A stretch of 64,000 nt of DNA from Trichostrongylus colubriformis (taxonomy: Eukaryota > Nematoda > Chromadorea > Rhabditida > Trichostrongylidae), in contig OZ022257.1 of NCBI GenBank assembly GCA_963978905.1, positions 53,834,873 to 53,898,872 of the forward strand, read 5' to 3'. The translations under genes were made by a program, and so were the position numbers. A model generated the notes under the pieces. The model did no database searches. It saw only the letters and a program-made list of their open reading frames with translations, and was not told the DNA's origin. Of this stretch, positions 58,411-64,000 are shown in pieces; within the stretch, counting starts at the first letter, position 1, and every line of letters starts with the position of its first letter.

Positions 58411-59411
58411 AAGGGAAGGACCCCAGGTCGAAATGGCCATCCGGAATGGGACACATATCCGACGCATTTTCGGACGCTGATCCCGAATCTGTATTCGAAA
58501 TTTGCAGAACGATTCTCTGAGCAAAGTTATGGAGGTTTTTCTGTGACGAGGCACTATTACATCAGCAAGGCCGCTTGTATAGCAAGCAACGGCTTCATTG
58601 GCTCACTAGCAGTGTTCCGGATCTGCAGGACAAGGGTCATGGATTTGCTCCCCGCCGGTGCGGATTTTTTTGCATTGTGTTTAAATGTCAGTAAGTGCTT
58701 TCCTTTCACCTTTGGACGTTTCCTTGTACTGGAACCTACCGCACCCATCTCTCTGCCGCTTTATTTATAACAACTAACATTACTCACAAGGGAAGGATAC
58801 TGAGTCGAAGAGATTCCCGTACCACACGAATTAGGCGTTGTTGCGTAAAAAGATTATGATATTCGCGAACAGGAGGTCAAATTATCCCTCTGTGCAAATT
58901 TTCAGCCAAATCCAGTTTTTGGTCCAACTTCGGAATATTGGGGGTGGCCAGGGGATAAAGTGGTAGTTTTTGAATTTTCTTCTACAGAAAACCCTGCAAC
59001 CTGAACAGGATACCCTATACATACCTTTCACACTTGCCCATCGCACTAAATGTACGAAACAAGCATGAAATAGGAGCATTTCCCAGGCAAGGGTCAACGA
59101 CTTTTCAACGACTTCTCCTTTTCCGAGATTTGGTCAAATTCTCGAATTAGCTGAAATTTGTCCCATGAGGTAGTTTGATCCCCTGAACACGAAAATCACA
59201 CTAGTTCTGAGTGAAAACGTCTGGCTCGCGTGCCATGGGCTTCACCTACCATATGATGGTACTGTTTTTTCAAAAAAAAAAAACCTCCATAACTCAGCCC
59301 AGAGAATCGTTCTGCAAATTTCGAATACAGATTCGAGATCAGCGTCCGAAAATACGTCGGACCATCTGTATCCCATTCCGAATGGCCACTTCGACCTGTG
59401 GTCCTTCCCTT
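58411..59411. mobile_element. 1-kb foldback element with about 130-bp arms
   Basis: The left arm (58411-58540) and right arm (about 59274-59411) are inverted copies. Shared blocks are AAGGGAAGGACC, CCGGAATGGGA, TTTTCGGACGCTGATC and TGTATTCGAAATTTGCAGAA. The 730-bp centre has no recognised gene. The outer ends and target site are uncertain. Confidence 0.65.
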
Positions 59412-59550
59412 GTGAGATGAGAGCGAGTCTTTGTAGATGTTGTGGGTGTCAACCGATATGTAAGCTCTTAAGCTAGGAGCCTGGTGTGGTGTGAACGGGA
59501 GTGTGTAATCAGAGAGAAAATTCGCATCGCGGTATCCGGCGTGCAAGGCA

Positions 59551-59830
59551 TTAGATGCGAGCTCGAGGCGCTGAATTGGTTGTGTCCTGTGGCGATGACA
59601 GTAACTTACGCTTTACTTCAGGCGTTAGTCGCTTTATGATCCAATATTTCGCGCACAACACGCGCCTACACGAATTTTCTGCCCTAATGGTACAGATTAG
59701 ATGCGAGCTAAATGACTCCAGCCGGATGGAAATCTCATGTGACCTGGCTGGGATTCGATCTCGATTCAGGTTGATCTATAGCTCTTCCATGTCGTGGCTC
59801 AGCACTTACCACTGTCATCGCCATATTTAA
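59551..59830. mobile_element. Two tRNA-like SINE pieces in inverted orientation
   Basis: TGGCGATGACAGTAACTTACG (from 59590, plus) recurs inverted at 59801-59824, where the minus strand reads TGGCGATGACAGTGGTAAGTG. The minus-strand copy carries a B-box-like AGATCGAATCCC (about 59763-59752). ATTAGATGCGAGCT occurs directly at both 59549 and about 59697. This suggests two related insertions facing each other. Confidence 0.4.
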
Positions 59831-62478
59831 AATTTTTTATGAACAATTAAAAATTAGAAAAATTAAAAATTTTAGTTCTCATCATTTCTAAACTTTCAGG
59901 CTCTGAAGGGTGCTTAAAGCCCAGACTTTTTCTTTTGGAGACCTCTCTGACTTGACCACTTGATTGCACTACTCTTCTGCGATTGACTATTGTATAAGTA
60001 GAATGATACGCCATTAATTTCACATTTTCTCAACAAATTTGATCAGCCATTAGTGAACCACCCATCCATCGATGCATGTCGTTTCTGCTACGAGCTGTTT
60101 TCACTTGGCTATAATCGGTCCGTAAAATCTGTTGCTGAGTCGTCTCAATTTGCTCGTCCTCATCGCTAGTCACTCATGCATCAAATTTTTCTTGACGTAA
60201 AACGTAATTGCATTATGTAGCAACGACAGCATACGGCGAACTTAATACCGTACGACATCATTTGAAAATCCACTCTACAACGAAAGTTTGCTACTGAGGG
60301 ATCATCGGGGAGGGGGTAGAGGGGAAGAGGGTGGTGTGCCACGTCCAATAAATCTTTCTTTTATTTTGATCTACTGAGAGGTAATTTAGCTTATTCAATG
60401 CGATCGAGGTATGCATAAGGGTTCAGAAGAGTGAGCGCATTTTTAATTAGGGCTATGCTAAGGCGAGATGGCATTGTAGGTCAGGGCGCTCATGTACTAT
60501 GGGGACAGCACTCAATAACAGCACCTAGGTAATAGAAAAGTTTTGCTCTAAAAAGGAGCTCCAAGTGGTGCCCTCTACCACAAAAAAAAACAAAAAGTTT
60601 ACACTAAAAACGTTACACTAAACTACATTAAAAAATGCCCCAAGGCTTGGTTAGGCAAAGATCACATTCTTCGGTTCGCATAAGTATGTTATCGTCGGTA
60701 CTTTTCAGCACATAAATACATGATAGTAGAACAGAACCAAAAAAAAAAACCAATGAATAAAAAATGAGTCAATGAAAAAAGTGTGATGTAAGTTCATATA
60801 CAGGTGACGCCAGGACCTTGTACGCGCTGCGCGATCCAATCCACTTTTACTCTCATTAACGGATTCTGTCGGAATATTTTTAACTCCCACCTCACAGTCT
60901 CACTTTCTTTATGCGAACTGATTTTTGGCGGTACGAAGGACTTCGTACGAACTAGGATGTGAGATTTAGTCTAAGCCTAGGGGGAAGAAACACTTAAAAA
61001 CAGTGTTTGGGATTGTGTGGGTGACAGGGAATCCCAAAAGGAGGCAATGACTGAAAAATTGCGGGGCTGAAAGGCCTATGTATGGCGAAATCCCCTGCGA
61101 AAGGCACCCTTGAGCAGTGGCGGAGGCGGCCTCATCAGGGCAAGCCGCCTTGGTTAGGGCAGCCCGCCTCCTGACGACGTGATTAGTGGTTGGTCACGGT
61201 GAGAATGGTCAAGGAGATCAGCAGGATTGGAAGTATCGCAGCGCGCTTTCTCACTTTTAGCTGAAACTCACCACATGAAAATAGATGCTGTCGCATTTCC
61301 GAACATCCCTTCATGTTTACGTCTTGGTAATGGCAGTGGAAATCCTATGCGGACTAAACGCCTCTTGACGGGAAGGTCGTCCGCGCCTAGAACCAACGGT
61401 GGAAAGAAATCCTATTTCTTGGGCTTTTGGCCATTTCCATCCGTTTTTTCTATACTGTCCTGTTACTAGGCATCTCGGCTCTCACATTCACTACTTCTTT
61501 TACTTTTCGTCCGAATTTCCCCTAAAGCTGCCTTTAAGAGACTCGCAATCTTAGACATTTCAAAGTAAAAGCATCCTAATTTGATCGGACACACGTTGAT
61601 TTTGAAGATTTACAATAGAATTATTTTCCTACTGTGATTTTGACTTCGTTTTTGAGTGCTCCCCCATAGTGCATGGGCGCTGGCCAATGTCTTCAGTAAT
61701 ATGTAGGTGCAGAAAGCCCAGTATGGCACAAATAGCCCCTCAGAGCTTTAGGGCTACGACGTGCGACGGATCTATCACTACATCACACCTATCCTTTTCC
61801 TGTTCATGATAGGAGGGTTACAACTTTTCTTTCAGCGCTTGGGGAGGGAGCTTCGGGTGAAGTGATTCCTAGAACAAGTTCATTTAATTTGAACTACGTT
61901 TTCCTTCAATCTCGGGGGAGATTCCACATTTTAGGCCCTTTTTGCGCTAAACGCTGTCCGATTTGATACTACGTGTTTTTTTCTCGAAAAATCTTCTGAG
62001 CTTTTGCAATCAACGAATTAGCCGTGGCCGTTGGTCTCATTGGGTTTGGTGTAAGCGTACACAGACATCATTGGCTAGATCGCCCCACCCCTCTTCTCAC
62101 CATTTTAGCATGGCTCCATTTTTCTGATGGTCAGACTCTCAAGTTAATACCTCAAGGGTGAAGCATCATTCAAAATATGGATTTGATTTATAGGATATCA
62201 AAACCGCCAGAAGTTTTAAAAACTCCTTTCGAGCCACTTTTTCGCGAGTGGGTTGGGATTTCGTCATCTTCTTTCGAATCCGTTTTTTCACTTATTTCTT
62301 AACGAACAAGTTGGCTATATAAAGGGTGAATCATTACAAGTAACGTCGTATATGAAAAGCTTTGAACATTCTGGAAGTTTCGTAGCCCTGTACTCTTCCT
62401 TCTGCAGTTGGAATTATATGAGGGAAACTTCATTGGGTTCAACAATGAAAACAGCGAGAAAAATCCTCGGCGATGAAA

Positions 62479-63039
62479 TCAGAGACGATGGAAGGCACGG
62501 AAACGGGCACGATATCCAACATCGTTACTTGCCTGAACATTTTTCTATGAACATCTCCTGAATAATTTTTATGTGTGGACACATACCGCGCCACCGCTGG
62601 GAATAGGTGGTGATGGAGCTGGATAGGTTGGCTGTGGAACTGGAGAAGGTTGAGGTACTGGTTCAGTGCTGGCAATCGGTGTCGAAGGAGCTGGGTAAGT
62701 AGGCTGTGCAACAGCAGTAGGTGGAACTTGGACTGGTGCAGTAGGTGGAGGTACTGGTGGGCTCTGAACTGGTGACTCAGCTGGTGGGCTTTGTACCGGT
62801 GGGGCTACAGGTGGTACAGGTGGACTCTGTACTGATGTGGGAACATCACCAACAGTTGGTGTATTCACAGGGGAGCTCTGACTGCCATCGGTGTTGTATC
62901 CTTGTTGATCGCCACCGTCGGATGATGGTGGAGACTGTGGAGCAGGCTGTACCATTTCGGCGGGTTCATAGCCCGAGCTCTGGGAACCATAGTTGGCTAG
63001 AGCAACACCAACAGCAGCAAGTAGTAGTAGGCAATGCAT
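62479..63039 (-). CDS. Small secreted proline-rich protein
   Basis: Exon 1 (63039-62587) and exon 2 (62532-62479) flank a 54-nt GTATGT...TTCAG intron in phase 0 and encode 168 residues. Residues 1 to about 16 (MHCLLLLAAVGVALAN) are a signal peptide. The mature part is low-complexity: repeated P[VPA]QSPP units (about residues 60-95), then QPTYPAPS(T/P)PI units (about 115-150), with many Ser, Gln and Thr. It ends in ASNDVGYRARFRAFHRL, a basic tail unlike the rest. Only one Cys is present and it lies in the signal peptide. It may be an extracellular matrix, cuticle-associated or excretory-secretory product; I recognise no named family. The start codon directly follows an AG acceptor (TTTTACAG), and a TATA box lies about 110 bp upstream. 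Confidence 0.7.
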
Positions 63040-63049
63040 CTGTAAAATT
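63040..63049 (-). promoter_or_regulatory. Trans-splice acceptor abutting the start codon of the proline-rich gene
   Basis: On the minus strand AATTTTACAG ends immediately before the ATG. Such a zero-length 5' leader is typical of spliced-leader trans-spliced nematode mRNAs. Confidence 0.45.
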
Positions 63050-63147
63050 CTTTTTTTGATTTTGAGATCAGTTGTATAAGGAGAGGGGCTGTTAAGATCT
63101 ATAGATTGAAAACGGCTGGATGGAGTACTAATGAAACACGCATGGCG

Positions 63148-63155
63148 TATTTATA
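63148..63155 (-). promoter_or_regulatory. TATA box of the proline-rich secreted-protein gene
   Basis: The minus strand reads GTATAAATACG about 110 bp before the start codon. The spacing allows a short outron ending in the acceptor at 63040-63049. Confidence 0.5.
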
Positions 63156-63159
63156 CTGC

Positions 63160-63820
63160 ATCGCAGGCTACAATAAAATTGATTTCTATCCTGAAAGTTG
63201 TCGTCAAAGCCATTGACACCATTTTGAAGTGGTATTTTAGCATCATAAAACCTTTACTGGAGAAGTGAATTGAGTCACAACTTCTTAAAGCACCACGAAA
63301 ACTGTTTTTTTTTTGTGTTCTCCAAGTTTTCAATCTTTGAGTCTTTTAGGCAGCTATTTTGGTTCCAGTGGTTTTTTCGAGTCAGCACCACTGCAGTTAA
63401 GCGAAACGTATGCTGTTCGTTTACTGATTTTTAGCTGGGTTAAATATCAGCTGAGAATTCTTTGAAAAGGGAGGAAGTCGCTCCTGGCTCCCCGGCATAG
63501 GATTCTATTCACCGAAAAGGGATTGAGCTGAAGGAGACTGAGTAGGAGAATGTACTGAGTTGAGCTGCTGTAGTAGAAAGGACATAGCACTGTGAGAAGT
63601 TTTGTGGTATTTTCTGAAAAATTCCAAAAAAAAATCTCTCTCTTTCAATGCTCTAGAGGGAAGGTGGATGGTTGTTAGGATCTCTTCTGAGTGGATCGTT
63701 CGTACTTCAAAACTTCTTCCAGGAGCTGGTAAAACCTATATGATCAACTTTCTCGACAAGAGGCAATACTTGATCCCAACCTTCATCTTTGTCGACTGAA
63801 AATGGTACAGCTTAAAGATG
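63160..63820. other. Non-coding stretch between the secreted-protein promoter and the terminal SINE
   Basis: No gene or clear repeat is visible. It probably contains upstream regulatory DNA of the minus-strand secreted-protein gene. Confidence 0.4.
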
Positions 63821-63825
63821 AAGGA

Positions 63826-63935
63826 GGTCGTGGTAGTGTAGTGGATTAGCGCATATGCACAGGAAGCATGGAGTGCGGGATCTGAGACCGAAGCTTTCTC
63901 CCATAATAGCATATTTGTAACAACTGTTACTTTTA
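63826..63935 (+). mobile_element. tRNA-derived SINE
   Basis: GTCGTGGTAGTGTAGTGGATTA (from 63828) holds an A-box-like block (TAGTGTAGTGG), followed by GCATATGC, GGAGTGCGGG and a decayed B box (GGGATCTGAGACC). The tail then matches the window's first 100 bases (AGCTTTCT, CATATTTGTAACAACT). This copy supplies the A-box half missing at position 1. Confidence 0.6.
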
Positions 63936-64000
63936 TTGTACTACTAATGAATATAAAGCTCTTATAATGCACAGGAGGCGGGCACTATCTCTACATTGAT

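Larger units (their letters stand above)
52450..62470. other. Gene-poor stretch downstream of the cki-2-like gene
   Basis: No gene is recognised in these 10 kb. A foldback (58411-59411), an inverted pair of tRNA-like SINE pieces (59551-59830) and a partial GGCCRCGTT-type MITE (about 56713-56825) are present. Several open frames of 60-105 codons (for example 53469-53765 minus, 55333-55515 plus, 57681-57995 plus) resemble no family known to me and are within what chance allows. Confidence 0.45.

Noticed and set aside
62569..62586. Read-through C-terminus of the proline-rich ORF (VCVHT)
   Set aside because: GTATGT at 62586-62581 is a good donor, and a 54-nt intron with a TTCAG acceptor leads to an in-frame short exon; the read-through is intronic.

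Overview
The window looks like nuclear DNA from a clade V (rhabditine) nematode, most likely a strongylid such as a hookworm; the species is inferred and not proven. The evidence is threefold. There are several T-rich 'TTTCAG'-type acceptors directly in front of start codons, as expected for spliced-leader trans-splicing. Short 50-150 nt introns are mixed with very long ones that are packed with repeats. The recognisable proteins have nematode families as their closest relatives.

Four genes can be supported. (1) 12061-16730 (+): a five-exon calexcitin / sarcoplasmic calcium-binding-like EF-hand protein (cex family). (2) 37251-37929 (+): a three-exon p27/Kip-type CDK inhibitor (cki-1-like). 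(3) 45617-52449 (+): a second, six-exon CDK inhibitor (cki-2-like). (4) 62479-63039 (-): a two-exon small secreted proline-rich protein with a TATA promoter. The two CDK inhibitors form a head-to-tail tandem pair, as I recall for cki-1/cki-2 of Caenorhabditis elegans chromosome II, and both have a phase-1 intron in the same codon of a PCNA-binding-like C-terminal motif. A weak fifth candidate is an 88-residue ORF at 26623-27023 (+).

Layout: 1-12 kb is repeat-rich with no recognised gene. 12-16.8 kb is the calexcitin-like gene; its 3.9-kb intron 2 holds two abutting Mutator-like MITEs, a GCG-rich foldback and a 1.2-kb inverted-repeat element. 17.7-20.7 kb is a nested foldback with Tc1/mariner-type insertions. 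21-36 kb holds scattered MITEs, SINE remnants, a perfect 51-bp palindrome and unproven ORFs. 36.5-52.5 kb is the cki locus, starting with a GC-rich promoter. 52.5-62.4 kb is mostly gene-free, with a foldback and tRNA-like SINE pieces. 62.5-63.2 kb is the secreted-protein gene. The same tRNA-derived SINE family occurs at both ends of the window.

Functionally, the cki pair would restrain cyclin/CDK activity at G1 in the nucleus, the calexcitin-like protein would be a cytosolic calcium sensor or buffer in excitable cells, and the proline-rich product would be secreted. Nothing indicates that these genes form one pathway. No RNA gene that looks functional, no CRISPR array and no bacterial-type operon was seen.
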